Shown: in pieces, positions 14,000-21,845 of the stretch | Position numbering within the stretch: the stretch's first letter is position 1 | Layout: the number at the start of each line of letters is the position of its first letter | IMG/VR virus record: IMGVR_UViG_3300023223_001973 | Coordinates: 1-64,000 of that record | Source of the DNA: a virus | Reading direction: 5' to 3' (one strand) | DNA length: 64,000 nucleotides | Notes under the pieces: model-generated | Told to the model about the DNA's origin: nothing | What the model saw: only the letters and a program-made list of their open reading frames with translations | The model's database searches: none | Made by a program: the position numbers and the translations under genes

Positions 14000-15008
14000 C
14001 CCCACAGGAAACCCCGTTCCAATCCACAAGATTAAGGGCTTTCCTCCTGAGGCATGGGACCCTTTCAAGTATAATGAGCTTGCTTTTGTGAAGGGTCCTG
14101 TTAGGGTGCTTCCCTATCAGAAGATGGTCTTGAATCCTGAGAAGAGAGCCCGCAAGGCCATAATGCTCAAGTACTGGGGTGCTGTTGGGGACTTTTACTA
14201 CTTCCTGACCTTTGCAAACTACGTACTGAAGAAGTATTCTACCCGCAAGATTGTCCTAGCTGCTGATACCTACAGCCGGTATCAAGGCCATCCCATAGTG
14301 GAGCTATGTCAGCACAATGGTTTGATTGATGAGCTGTGGCTTCATCGGAGGAAGACGGGTGGCCCTAATACCTTCCCTTCCGAGTTCTATGCTCAGGCTG
14401 AACTTGATTCTCCTAATGTCATGTTATTCCATGTTGGAATTTACTATCCTCAGTGCCTTGTAGGTCCTGGTGTAAAAGAGTGGCCTCTGCGTCAGATGCG
14501 TCAAGCTTGTGAGAAGGAGCGTTTCCTAATCCATATTCTCTCCGAGAAAGAGCTTAGAAGGATGTATCCTCAGTTACCAGAGAAGTATGTGACATTCCAT
14601 CCTAGGACCTTTGGTAAGAATTATAAGAACGAAGTTCCCATGACGGCTATTAATGCTGTGGCCCATCTTCAAATCCCTATTGTTGTGCTCCAGTTTCAGG
14701 GTGAGAACCATGCCAAGCTGTTTGAAGAGATTCCTAATGTACATGTCTTCCATATAAATGATACTCCTACCTCTATCTGGGTGCAGTATTACGCCCAGTT
14801 TCATGTTGGCCTTGAGAGTAGCCCGCTTCTAGCTGCGGTTATTCATAAGGTCCATGCCTACTATTTCCCCTTCTCTGGCATCTCTATGTTCAAGCGTGAT
14901 CTTGGCATTGAGCCCTATTGTCATGAGTTGGATTGGGATGCCACGGCTGAAGATCTCCACAAGACCTTCAAGACTGCTCTTAAACGTAGGATTATCCCAC
15001 GCGTATAG
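13968..15008 (+). CDS. GT9-like glycosyltransferase
   Basis: Start taken as ATG 13968 (13977 equally possible), overlapping the previous gene by about 30 bp; the frame is open further back. Residues about 50-85 carry AIMLKYWGAVGDFYYFLTFA, the G-x-x-GD pattern at the start of heptosyltransferase-like (GT9) enzymes, and the C-terminal half has a VTFHPRTFGKNY segment and FHVGLESSPLLAAVIHKV in the donor domain. Function inferred from fold and context. Confidence 0.6.
   Translation: MNCMQRFFPGNPTGNPVPIHKIKGFPPEAWDPFKYNELAFVKGPVRVLPYQKMVLNPEKRARKAIMLKYWGAVGDFYYFLTFANYVLKKYSTRKIVLAADTYSRYQGHPIVELCQHNGLIDELWLHRRKTGGPNTFPSEFYAQAELDSPNVMLFHVGIYYPQCLVGPGVKEWPLRQMRQACEKERFLIHILSEKELRRMYPQLPEKYVTFHPRTFGKNYKNEVPMTAINAVAHLQIPIVVLQFQGENHAKLFEEIPNVHVFHINDTPTSIWVQYYAQFHVGLESSPLLAAVIHKVHAYYFPFSGISMFKRDLGIEPYCHELDWDATAEDLHKTFKTALKRRIIPRV
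14981..15005 (+). promoter_or_regulatory. ECF-type promoter variant (TAAAC-N16-CGTA)
   Basis: TAAAC at 14981-14985, a 16-nt spacer and CGTA at 15002-15005, one mismatch from consensus. It lies at the very end of the glycosyltransferase gene and 23 bp before the ATG at 15028. Spacing to the gene is like the other promoters. Confidence 0.5.
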
Positions 15009-15027
15009 TAGTCAAAGGAGGAATGAA

Positions 15028-15234
15028 ATGGCTCCTGAGTTGAAGGAAGAGACCTTTAATACTGGTGATGTTGTACGAGTCCGTGAAGGGGCTGTTCATA
15101 TCAAACCTCAGTTCCATAGTACTGAGGGTACTGTGATAAGATGGACCCATGATCACTGGTATATTGTGAATATAGCTTACTCAGTAACACTGTTACGAGC
15201 AAGCGAATTACAACTTGTACGTAGAGCAGGCTGA
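15028..15234 (+). CDS. Small SH3/KOW-like protein
   Basis: A 68-residue ORF with an AAAGGAGG site before the ATG. FNTGDVVRVREGAVH, GTVIRWTHDHWYIV and ASELQLV form the strand pattern of a small SH3-like barrel, similar in plan to the pair at 32.7-33.1 kb. Its TGA is part of the next promoter. Role unknown. Confidence 0.6.
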   Translation: MAPELKEETFNTGDVVRVREGAVHIKPQFHSTEGTVIRWTHDHWYIVNIAYSVTLLRASELQLVRRAG

Positions 15235-15256
15235 ACCTTAGCCTCTGCCTTACGTA
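15232..15256 (+). promoter_or_regulatory. ECF-type promoter Pc (TGAAC-N16-CGTA)
   Basis: Exact match: TGAAC 15232-15236 and CGTA 15253-15256. The TGA is the stop codon of the upstream ORF. The expected start is about 15 bp before the AAGGAGG site of the ligase gene. Confidence 0.75.
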
Positions 15257-15278
15257 TAGGTAGTAAGGAGGACATACA

Positions 15279-16565
15279 ATGGCTGTTCAAAGACGACTTG
15301 CTGAACTCAAGAACGAATGCGAGAAGCTTGGTCTGAGCGTTACCCCGGTTGGCAAGCGTGAAGCCAAGAAGGACTTCGTCAAGGCTCTTCAGCTGCACAA
15401 TCTGAAGGTCCGTTATAAGGAAGATGCCTTTATTCCCTCCAGCTTGGCTTTTATGCTGAGTATGGAATCCCCTATGCTCTGCTTCCGCCTGCCCAATATG
15501 CCTGAGGACTTCCAGGAGTCAGTCTGGGACGACCCCAACTGGATCGCTGAGGAGAAGATCAATGGCTGCCGGATGCTGGTGATCTACAACGAGCAGGAAG
15601 GGATCAAGTTTTACTCCCGTAACCTGTCTCTCATCGACTACCTGCCAGTTGAGTATACAAACATCTGGCTAAAGAACTTTGATATCAACTCCCTGAAGGC
15701 ACTGGGTATCAGCTCCTTCATCCTCGATACAGAGGTCCTCTGCCCGGTCGCCAAGGTGGATACGACCAAGAAGGCCATGGGCGGTGGGAGTGGGGTGGTA
15801 ACCGAGACGAACTTGCAGGCCACTACGGCTCTGATGGCTCTCAACGATGCAGATAGCCTGCGGATACAGCAGGAGAACGACATCCACCTTGAGTTCCACG
15901 CCTTCCACCTCCTGGAGCTCAATGGGAACTCGTTCGAGGCCCTTCCCTATCACCAGATGGACCAGATCCTGCAGGAGACGATTACCCGCTTGCAGTCTGT
16001 GGACCTCAATGTCCGGTCGATCACCAAGTTCATCGAGGGTAAGAAGACCTTCTTCGAGAAGATCGTGGCAGCCGGCGGTGAGGGAGTGGTGCTCAAGAGT
16101 CTGAACTCTACCTACCACGCCAAAGAGTCCCGCTATCACAAGGAGTGGATCAAGGCCAAGCGGACCGTGTCCTTCTCGGCCGCTGATGGTGGCCTGGGTG
16201 ACACGATTGATGGATGGATTATGGGTTCCATGCCTGGTAACAAGGGCACTGCCTTCGAGAAGCTGGTCGGGTGCCTGCAGGTTGGCGTCTGGCTGACTAA
16301 GGCTGATGGGTCTCAGGTGATCCATCATATCGCCAACGTACCCAACCTGACCCTGGCCTTCCGTCAAGAGAATACGGTGATTGGCGAGGACGGGGTGCCC
16401 GCCATCAATCCTTCCTTCCACAACAAGGTTGTGGAGATTGATGGTCAGTGGATCTCTGCCAGGGCTCGCCGTCTGGTCCATCCTCGGCTCATCCGCTTTC
16501 GTGAAGACCGGTCTCCTGAGACCTGCGTCCTCACTGAGGAAGAGCTGACTAAGATGATCATCTAG
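15279..16565 (+). CDS. ATP-dependent DNA ligase
   Basis: A 428-residue protein that seals nicks in duplex DNA. Nucleotidyltransferase motifs are clear: motif I EEKINGCR with the adenylated Lys at 93, motif III FILDTEV (Glu 152), motif IV GGEGVVLK (Glu 268) and motif V EWIKAKR (289-295). Asn replaces the usual Asp in KxDG. The first 45 residues look like a SAP-type DNA-binding helix pair (RRLAELKNECEKLGL). The C-terminal 130 residues would be the OB domain. Own ECF-type promoter and strong ribosome site. An RNA ligase is less likely given the length and SAP-like start. Confidence 0.85.
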   Translation: MAVQRRLAELKNECEKLGLSVTPVGKREAKKDFVKALQLHNLKVRYKEDAFIPSSLAFMLSMESPMLCFRLPNMPEDFQESVWDDPNWIAEEKINGCRMLVIYNEQEGIKFYSRNLSLIDYLPVEYTNIWLKNFDINSLKALGISSFILDTEVLCPVAKVDTTKKAMGGGSGVVTETNLQATTALMALNDADSLRIQQENDIHLEFHAFHLLELNGNSFEALPYHQMDQILQETITRLQSVDLNVRSITKFIEGKKTFFEKIVAAGGEGVVLKSLNSTYHAKESRYHKEWIKAKRTVSFSAADGGLGDTIDGWIMGSMPGNKGTAFEKLVGCLQVGVWLTKADGSQVIHHIANVPNLTLAFRQENTVIGEDGVPAINPSFHNKVVEIDGQWISARARRLVHPRLIRFREDRSPETCVLTEEELTKMII

Positions 16566-16574
16566 GAGGTTGAC

Positions 16575-16949
16575 ATGGATGATATGACCTGGACTCAGGT
16601 AAAGTACTCTTTCTATAATCGTCAAGATGACTATCAAGAGCATGGAGACTTGCTAGTTCAGGGGTCTCCGGAAGATCCTGAGACTATTAAGCGTTTGGTA
16701 AAGCAGCTTCAATACTGTCTTAAAAAGTGGTACTGGAGAGATAAGGGGCTTAGTGGGAGCCTGGCTATAGTAGAAGTAAATGAATTGATACGAACGGATG
16801 TACAAGCGCAGGATTTGATACAGGCTATAACTCAAGCTCATAATAATCATGTTTCTGAGTGGCGAACTAAAGCAGATAAAAAGAGGGCAGATGAGGTGGA
16901 AGCACGGGAGCGTAGTGAGCTGGCCCGTCTGAAAGATAAGTATTCCTGA
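16575..16949 (+). CDS. Hypothetical protein, 124 aa
   Basis: ATG 9 bp after the ligase stop, with GGAGG upstream. Highly charged, with a helical C-terminal half (KADKKRADEVEARERSELARL). No recognised domain. Probably co-transcribed with the ligase. Confidence 0.6.
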   Translation: MDDMTWTQVKYSFYNRQDDYQEHGDLLVQGSPEDPETIKRLVKQLQYCLKKWYWRDKGLSGSLAIVEVNELIRTDVQAQDLIQAITQAHNNHVSEWRTKADKKRADEVEARERSELARLKDKYS

Positions 16950-16993
16950 TTGAGTCTGGCCGCCTTCTGGCAGGTATCATGTAAAGGTGATTT

Positions 16994-17356
16994 ATGGGTT
17001 TATTAAGTCCACTCAATCTTATGCGACGCGAGATGGGTATGCTTCGGCGAGCCATCCGAGATAATCGGTGGGAGCTGAAGATGCTTGTTAGTGATAAGCG
17101 CGGCTACCATGAAGACCTTCTTAAATTTATGTCTCACGGCGTAGGAACTGAAGCGGCTATAGATTTCTCTCGGCACCAGATGGAGAGTACGACTGCTGAG
17201 ATAGCTGAGTGTACGCGCTTCAATTACGAAACCTTGCAGAAACTCAGGAAGCTGGAGAAGGAGGTCTGGTTACTGGTTGCCAAGCTTCCCATCTGGCAGC
17301 CTGATTATGAGAACAACCTTTATAAATGGACACCTCCTGATCGGAAACCTACCTAG
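16994..17356 (+). CDS. Hypothetical coiled-coil protein, 120 aa
   Basis: Predicted almost wholly helical with heptad-like spacing through residues 10-90 and a Pro-rich end. An AAAGG site lies 10 bp before the ATG. Its TAG overlaps the GTG of the next gene. Function unknown. Confidence 0.55.
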   Translation: MGLLSPLNLMRREMGMLRRAIRDNRWELKMLVSDKRGYHEDLLKFMSHGVGTEAAIDFSRHQMESTTAEIAECTRFNYETLQKLRKLEKEVWLLVAKLPIWQPDYENNLYKWTPPDRKPT

Positions 17357-18210
17357 TGCTTTGCTTCCACCACAATGATCATGATGGGCGATGTTCCGCC
17401 TCCATCGTTAGCCGTTGGAACAAACGGCGGGAACAGCCTAATGAACTTCGCTTTATCGAGATGGACTATAAGCTTCCTGTCCCTGTTGGTGAGATCATGG
17501 ATGGGGAGACAGTCTTCGTAGTTGACTTCTCCTTTGAACCAGATGACATGAAGCAGGTGCGCCAGAAGGCTGGTAATGTTATCTGGATTGATCATCACAA
17601 GACTGCTGAAGAGTATGGCTATGATGATCTGGATGGTCTACGCGACTTCTCCGACAAGGGGCCTTCAGGATGTGAGCTGTGTTGGATGCATCTGTTCCCT
17701 GATGAACCTATGCCTGACATAGTAAGGCTGATAGGGGACTATGATGCTTGGCGTCTGAAGATGGAGCCAGAGTGTTACCACGCCTTCGAAGGTATGAAGA
17801 TGGAGGACACTGAGCCCGAATCTGCAACATGGGCCGAGATGCTTGATGGTGGTGGAGATCTGGATAAGATCCTCACTCAAGGGCAGTCCGCCATCAAGTA
17901 CCGTGATAACTACTGTACTGGTATATCTGATTCTCATGGTTATGAGACCGAGATTGATGGGGAGCAGGCCTATGCCATGAACATGTATGGCTTTGGGTCC
18001 AACTGCTTCGGGAGTAAGATGGAAGAGTATTCTGTCTGCATTTGCTACATCCATGACGGTCAGCAATATACGTGTTCTGTCTACTCAGAGACAGTGGACG
18101 TATCAAAGATAGCTAAGAATCACGGTGGTGGTGGACATAAGGGTGCCGCAGGCTTTGTCTGTGATGAACTACCCTTCAAAAAGACGACTGAAGCAGGGTC
18201 TGAATCATGA
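17356..18210 (+). CDS. DHH/DHHA1-family phosphoesterase
   Basis: A 284-residue protein with a GTG start. N-terminal HHNDHDGRCSA, VVDFSF and the name motif IDHHK (DHH at 79-81) are the metal-binding sites of DHH phosphoesterases. GGGGHKGAAGF at about 257-267 is the DHHA1 substrate-binding motif. This combination is found in nanoRNases and pApases (NrnA), cyclic-dinucleotide phosphodiesterases and RecJ-related enzymes; the length fits NrnA-like proteins. Possible roles are recycling short oligonucleotides or degrading a host second messenger used in anti-phage signalling. The family is clear, the substrate is not. Confidence 0.85.
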   Translation: MLCFHHNDHDGRCSASIVSRWNKRREQPNELRFIEMDYKLPVPVGEIMDGETVFVVDFSFEPDDMKQVRQKAGNVIWIDHHKTAEEYGYDDLDGLRDFSDKGPSGCELCWMHLFPDEPMPDIVRLIGDYDAWRLKMEPECYHAFEGMKMEDTEPESATWAEMLDGGGDLDKILTQGQSAIKYRDNYCTGISDSHGYETEIDGEQAYAMNMYGFGSNCFGSKMEEYSVCICYIHDGQQYTCSVYSETVDVSKIAKNHGGGGHKGAAGFVCDELPFKKTTEAGSES

Positions 18211-18239
18211 GGTATCATATTCTGTGAACCTATGACAAC

Positions 18240-18264
18240 TGAACAACGTGCTCCCCCGCACGTA
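18240..18264 (+). promoter_or_regulatory. ECF-type promoter of the first sigma gene
   Basis: TGAAC 18240-18244, 16-nt spacer, CGTA 18261-18264, 38 bp before the sigma ATG. A second TGAAC at 18225-18229 precedes a CGTG (18247-18250) by 17 nt, suggesting overlapping tandem promoters. Together these would allow a phage sigma factor to control its own or its sister gene. Confidence 0.7.
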
Positions 18265-18301
18265 TGTTCTATGGACTTCTAGCCTGAAAGGATCAGTTAT
18301 T

Positions 18302-18910
18302 ATGAAGGACGAGATAGTCTCCCTAGAGGAGGCATATGAGATAGCCGCACAGCTTTGTCCCTCCATCATGAAGAAGTTGGAAATACCTTCCAACAAGATA
18401 TCCGAAGAAGATGTCATAGGACAGTTTATTACGAACTTTATTGAGAAGGGTTTTCTCAATAAGTTCAACCCCCGCGTTACTTCCTTCCGGTATTATGTCT
18501 ACATGGGCGTACGCAACGCCGCAGTCTCCATGATCCGACATCTCAAGTATGAGGTCACTTCACTGGATGCGATTACCCGTCCAGACCCTGATGGCAAGGT
18601 CTTGGACATTCCTGCACCAGAGCCTGTTCAAGAGATGATCATGAAAGGTCTGCTTGAGGAGGTTTGGGACTTCTCTTTCGGGTACGGCAAGATTGCCAAG
18701 TTGTATGGAGCTGAGGAAGACCTGATTGCCGAGTTACCATCCACTGCCCGCTCTGTTCTACAGATGCTGTTCATGAAATACAGCAAGGACGAAGTTGCCG
18801 CCTTCTTTGGGGTTACTGTCTCGACCATCAATAACGTGATCAGTAGCGTCAGAGATCAGGTTAAGGCGCGAAAGATAACACCGCAGGATTGCCTGTTATC
18901 TGCCTTTTGA
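18302..18910 (+). CDS. ECF-like RNA polymerase sigma factor 1
   Basis: A 202-residue protein. Residues about 34-82 (SEEDVIGQFITNF, FNPRVTSFRYYVYMGVRNAAVSMIRH) match region 2 of ECF sigma factors, where the F-x-P-x-x-x-S-F-x-x-Y/W motif and following helix bind the -10 element and core polymerase. Residues about 145-190 (LPSTARSVLQMLF, then a helix-turn-helix DEVAAFFGVTVSTINNV) fit region 4, which reads the -35 box. It is paralogous to the sigma at 19343. The TGAAC/CGTA promoters around it are the ECF type, so they are the obvious targets. No anti-sigma factor is recognised. ATG 18302 is chosen over the open frame back to 18248, which runs through the promoter. Confidence 0.85.
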   Translation: MKDEIVSLEEAYEIAAQLCPSIMKKLEIPSNKISEEDVIGQFITNFIEKGFLNKFNPRVTSFRYYVYMGVRNAAVSMIRHLKYEVTSLDAITRPDPDGKVLDIPAPEPVQEMIMKGLLEEVWDFSFGYGKIAKLYGAEEDLIAELPSTARSVLQMLFMKYSKDEVAAFFGVTVSTINNVISSVRDQVKARKITPQDCLLSAF

Positions 18911-18932
18911 ACCTAAGCCCTTCCTTAACGTA
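18908..18932 (+). promoter_or_regulatory. ECF-type promoter Pd (TGAAC-N16-CGTA)
   Basis: Exact match, TGAAC 18908-18912 and CGTA 18929-18932. The TGA is the stop codon of sigma factor 1. It reads into the 105-residue gene and then sigma factor 2, a potential feed-forward circuit. Confidence 0.75.
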
Positions 18933-18965
18933 CTTTAATAGGATCACTTAAAGGAGGGCACTATT

Positions 18966-19283
18966 GTGGCTTTACTCTGGACGGTCATGAAGCGGAAGAA
19001 GGATGGTGAGTTTACTGAGGAACCTGAGGTAGCTCAGAAAGTTCAGATCATCACTTCCGATGGTACCCTTGTGCTGCGTGACTCTTCAGGTCAGATTGAG
19101 TCTTATGAGTTCCTGGCCGAGACCTTCGAGTTCTTCGAGGATGGCATTCGTATTCACGGTATTGAGATAGACCGGGATGGGGATGAGATAACTTCTGAGC
19201 AGACTCTCGACTGCGTTCCGGAAGGAATGACCATTGATGTTGAGGACTACAGCCCACTTCTTCCAACTCCTGATCATGGCTGA
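18966..19283 (+). CDS. Small acidic protein between the two sigma genes
   Basis: A 105-residue protein with a GTG start and an AAAGGAGGG site. Rich in Glu/Asp with beta-strand pattern (VQIITSDGTLVLRDSSG, then IRIHGIEIDRDGDEI). Position between two sigma factors makes a regulator such as an anti-sigma or sigma appropriator worth considering, but no known family is recognised. Confidence 0.6.
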   Translation: MALLWTVMKRKKDGEFTEEPEVAQKVQIITSDGTLVLRDSSGQIESYEFLAETFEFFEDGIRIHGIEIDRDGDEITSEQTLDCVPEGMTIDVEDYSPLLPTPDHG

Positions 19284-19312
19284 TGTGATCCGGTCACTCC
19301 CTGCCAGTTACT

Positions 19313-19333
19313 GATAATAGAGCCTCTATTATC
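19313..19333 (+). promoter_or_regulatory. Perfect inverted repeat abutting the ribosome site of sigma 2
   Basis: GATAATAGAG and CTCTATTATC, 10-bp arms with a single base between them, immediately followed by CGGAG and the ATG at 19343. As DNA it is an operator-like dyad. As RNA the innermost pairs cannot close, but an 8-9 bp hairpin remains and could limit access to the ribosome site. It suggests tight control of the second sigma factor. Confidence 0.6.
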
Positions 19334-19342
19334 GGAGCTGTC

Positions 19343-20029
19343 ATGCCAGAAGCTGTCCAAACTACTTCTACAGGTGAAGAAGAGATTATTAAGGCATATA
19401 ACCTCGCTCAGAAGTTCGCTCCTGGGATAATTAAGAAGTTCAATCTTCAGGGTCAGATTGATCCAGAGGACATTGTTGGCCTCTTCATTACCAACTTCAT
19501 CGACAAGGGCTTCTTAGACAAGTTCAACCCCAAGGTTATGTCCTTTGATCGGTATGTCTGGCAGGGTCTTCGCAACTCAGCTATTCAGGCTGTTCGTAGG
19601 AAGAAGGAGCGCACCTCTATTCAGGCCATGGGTGGTGAGGAAGGTGACCTTGGAGACATTCTTCCTGCTGAAGCACCCAAGAGCCGGGAGTTCGTGGAGG
19701 AACTGATTGACGACATTGAGGACTTCAAGTTTGGTTATGGGAAGACTGCCATACTCATGAGTGAGCCGACGGACCCTTCTGATAAACCTGAGGTTATTGC
19801 TGAACTTCCTTCCTCGGCACGTTCCATTATGAAGATGCTCTCTATGGGCTACAAGCCCTTTGAGATAGCTCAGAAGTTTGGCGTCTCTCCGGGTACCATA
19901 TCTGGTGCTATGAAGAGGATTAAGACCGAGCTCAAGGCAGTCTATCCTGAACGCTTTGTCGAAGCTATTCTTCACATACCTGAAGGTATGACCCTGTTCG
20001 ACTCTACCTTAAAACATTTCCTTGGGTAA
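19343..20029 (+). CDS. ECF-like RNA polymerase sigma factor 2
   Basis: A 228-residue paralogue of sigma 1: the segments DPEDIVGLFITNFIDKGFL, DKFNPKVMSFDRYVWQGL and RNSAIQAVRRKKE align directly to region 2 of its sister, and LPSSARSIMKML with FEIAQKFGVSPGTISGAMKRI to region 4. The linker is about 15 residues longer and the C-terminus carries an additional 25-residue tail. Divergence in the region 2 and 4 helices suggests the two factors may read different promoters or act at different times. Transcribed from Pd, with an inverted repeat at its ribosome site. Confidence 0.85.
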   Translation: MPEAVQTTSTGEEEIIKAYNLAQKFAPGIIKKFNLQGQIDPEDIVGLFITNFIDKGFLDKFNPKVMSFDRYVWQGLRNSAIQAVRRKKERTSIQAMGGEEGDLGDILPAEAPKSREFVEELIDDIEDFKFGYGKTAILMSEPTDPSDKPEVIAELPSSARSIMKMLSMGYKPFEIAQKFGVSPGTISGAMKRIKTELKAVYPERFVEAILHIPEGMTLFDSTLKHFLG

Positions 20030-20060
20030 CACTTCTGCGTATAACATTCGGGAGGTTACC

Positions 20061-20420
20061 ATGTTTAGGGTTCCAGCTCTCAAAGAGCTTGAAGGGGTTG
20101 ATGCTGAGCCTCTTGGTAAGAAGATCTGGAAGTATGAGCGGTTTGTACACAAGCAGCGTATCCTTATAGTAAATACCAACCTCTCTGATCCTTCTGAGAA
20201 GATCTTTATGATAGAGTACCAGATTGGGCCTGAGGTTCTCAACTCCATTATTGAAGGCGTATCTACTATAGAAGAGGCGCTCAAGAAGTATGCCAAGACC
20301 ATGCATAGTAGCCTGATTGAGATGAAGAAGAAGATTGATACGCAGCGGTTTAGAGCAAATAGCGCACCTCCACCTGGGTTTGATATTCAGGGTCCTGATC
20401 GCGGTATAATAACCCCTTGA
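20061..20420 (+). CDS. Hypothetical protein, 119 aa
   Basis: ATG 20061 follows GGGAGG; the frame is open back to 20022. Mixed alpha/beta first half (FVHKQRILIVNTNLSDP, IFMIEYQIGPEVL), helical middle, and a Pro-rich C-terminus. No family recognised. It lies between sigma 2 and the ubiquitin-like cassette, and its TGA is part of the promoter of that cassette. Confidence 0.6.
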   Translation: MFRVPALKELEGVDAEPLGKKIWKYERFVHKQRILIVNTNLSDPSEKIFMIEYQIGPEVLNSIIEGVSTIEEALKKYAKTMHSSLIEMKKKIDTQRFRANSAPPPGFDIQGPDRGIITP

Positions 20421-20442
20421 ACCTAAGCTCATGCCATGCGTA
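20418..20442 (+). promoter_or_regulatory. ECF-type promoter Pe of the ubiquitin-like cassette
   Basis: Exact TGAAC (20418-20422), N16, CGTA (20439-20442); TGA is the upstream stop codon. The AAAGGAGG site of the JAMM gene follows 12 bp later. Confidence 0.75.
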
Positions 20443-20467
20443 CCTTCCTTAGAAAAGGAGGTGCCGA

Positions 20468-20980
20468 ATGGGCATGACGTTTACGGAACCAACCGTAGTC
20501 ATCAACTACAAGCCTTATGCTAAGATGATGCACTACATTCGCTGGGCCAAGGGTGAAATCTCTGGCTTCGGTGAAGCAGAGTTCAGGGACAACCACGTCG
20601 TAGTGGTTAAGTCCGTTTTCATCCTTCCTCAAGAGTGTTCAGCTGCATACACTGAGCTGACCGAAGAGGGTCTCACCGACTTTCTGTACCACTGTGCTAA
20701 AAAGGGTAAGGACCCCTCTAGCTTTCGGTTCTGGTGGCACTCACACGTGAACTTCAGCGTGTTCTTCTCCACGATTGACACTGACAACATCGCAAGGTTG
20801 GCCTCTGTTGCACCTTGGGTGTCGCTCTGTGCCAACAAGAGGGGGCACATGGTTGCCCGTTATGATGATGGTGGGAAGTCTACCCCCATGGGCATCTTCG
20901 TAAACCCTACTTCTGGCTCGCACCTAATGCGCATCTGCAGAAAGCAGATAAAGCGGATGGTCGGGCCAGTGAAGTCATAG
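20468..20980 (+). CDS. JAMM/MPN metalloprotease (deubiquitinase-like)
   Basis: A 170-residue protein with an intact JAMM zinc site: Glu30 in KGEISGFGE and H91-S-H93-x7-S101-x2-D104 in the segment beginning HSHVNF. Members cleave isopeptide bonds or trim ubiquitin-like proteins after a Gly-Gly. It is followed by an E1-like gene and, two genes on, by a ubiquitin-like protein with GG plus three residues at its C-terminus, a natural substrate for trimming. Compare BilC and Cap3 in bacterial ubiquitin-like systems. Phage tail JAMM proteins (lambda K type) are an alternative, but there are no tail genes here. Confidence 0.88.
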   Translation: MGMTFTEPTVVINYKPYAKMMHYIRWAKGEISGFGEAEFRDNHVVVVKSVFILPQECSAAYTELTEEGLTDFLYHCAKKGKDPSSFRFWWHSHVNFSVFFSTIDTDNIARLASVAPWVSLCANKRGHMVARYDDGGKSTPMGIFVNPTSGSHLMRICRKQIKRMVGPVKS

Positions 20981-21022
20981 CTCCAGAGTCACTTTGGGAT
21001 CTTTACGGTGAAGGAGAGGACG

Positions 21023-21823
21023 ATGAATCAAGCTGACTATAGCCGTCAGTCTGACCTTGTGAACATGGCTGTCTTGCAGGGCCTCCGTGCCACGGTTATC
21101 GGTGCTGGAGCTGTGGGCTCTTACTCTGCACTGGCGTTGGCCAAGATGGGGTTGGGCACCATTGAAGTCTATGATGACGACGTTGTGGCCCCGCACAACC
21201 TGCCAAACCAGTTCTTCCGCAACTCTGACACGGGCAAGCTGAAGGTGGATGCCCTTGCAGAAATTCTGGCTGACTTCACGGATGCTACGGTAGAGCCCCA
21301 TGCTGATCTATACAACGATCAGGAGTTGTATCCTGTGGTGATCGTGGCTGTTGACTCTATGGCTGCTCGCCGGGTGGTCTGGGAGCAGTTCAAGGGTTCC
21401 AATGCTCAGGTCTACATTGAGGCCCGCATGGGCGGTCAGCTCGGTGCTGTTTATACCATCCGCAAGGCTCAAGGTGTCTTGTCTGAGGAAGACAAGCTCT
21501 GGTATGAGCAGTATCTGTATGATGACAGTGAAGCCGACCCTGTGCGGTGTACCGAGAAGTCCATCATTTACAACGTGCAGATGATATCTTCTCTGATCTG
21601 CCGTGCTCTCCGTGCTGTGATCATGCGCGAGGAAGGGTACCCGAAGGAGTTTGTCTTCGACATGCACCACATGCAGACGTACTCGCAGGAGACCCTTGTT
21701 GAGGAAGAGCTGGTAGAGATTGAGGCTGACGTTGAGGACATCTTCGATGAAGATGAGGACGAGAATGACCTGGATGATGAGTTCGGTGAAGAGGACGAGA
21801 TTGAGTATGAGGTCATTACCTGA
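21023..21823 (+). CDS. E1-like (ThiF-family) ubiquitin-activating enzyme
   Basis: ATG 21023 is chosen for its AAGGAGAGG site. 266 residues. ATP-binding loop GAGAVGS (27-33), acidic VYDDDVV (49-55), then HNLPNQFFR with the conserved Arg 66 and GKLKVDAL with Lys 74 are E1 superfamily features. Cys176 in RCTEKSIIY is a plausible catalytic Cys. It would adenylate the C-terminal glycine of the Ubl encoded downstream. The last 40 residues are extremely acidic (Glu/Asp), an unusual tail that may dock the Lys-rich Ubl. Confidence 0.88.
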   Translation: MNQADYSRQSDLVNMAVLQGLRATVIGAGAVGSYSALALAKMGLGTIEVYDDDVVAPHNLPNQFFRNSDTGKLKVDALAEILADFTDATVEPHADLYNDQELYPVVIVAVDSMAARRVVWEQFKGSNAQVYIEARMGGQLGAVYTIRKAQGVLSEEDKLWYEQYLYDDSEADPVRCTEKSIIYNVQMISSLICRALRAVIMREEGYPKEFVFDMHHMQTYSQETLVEEELVEIEADVEDIFDEDEDENDLDDEFGEEDEIEYEVIT

Positions 21824-21845
21824 ACCTCCTATCTCCTTATGCGTA
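21821..21845 (+). promoter_or_regulatory. ECF-type promoter Pf (TGAAC-N16-CGTA)
   Basis: Exact match, TGAAC 21821-21825 and CGTA 21842-21845, with TGA the stop codon of the E1 gene. It drives the JAMM-like gene with the nested Ubl. Confidence 0.75.

Noticed and set aside
16653-16850. Minus-strand ORFs here and elsewhere (e.g. 15669-16643, 36769-37878, 50388-51275)
   Set aside because: All lie antisense to well-supported + strand genes and show no domain pattern or ribosome site.
20038-20041. CGTA before the gene at 20061 as another ECF promoter
   Set aside because: No TGAAC-like sequence lies 15-17 nt upstream.
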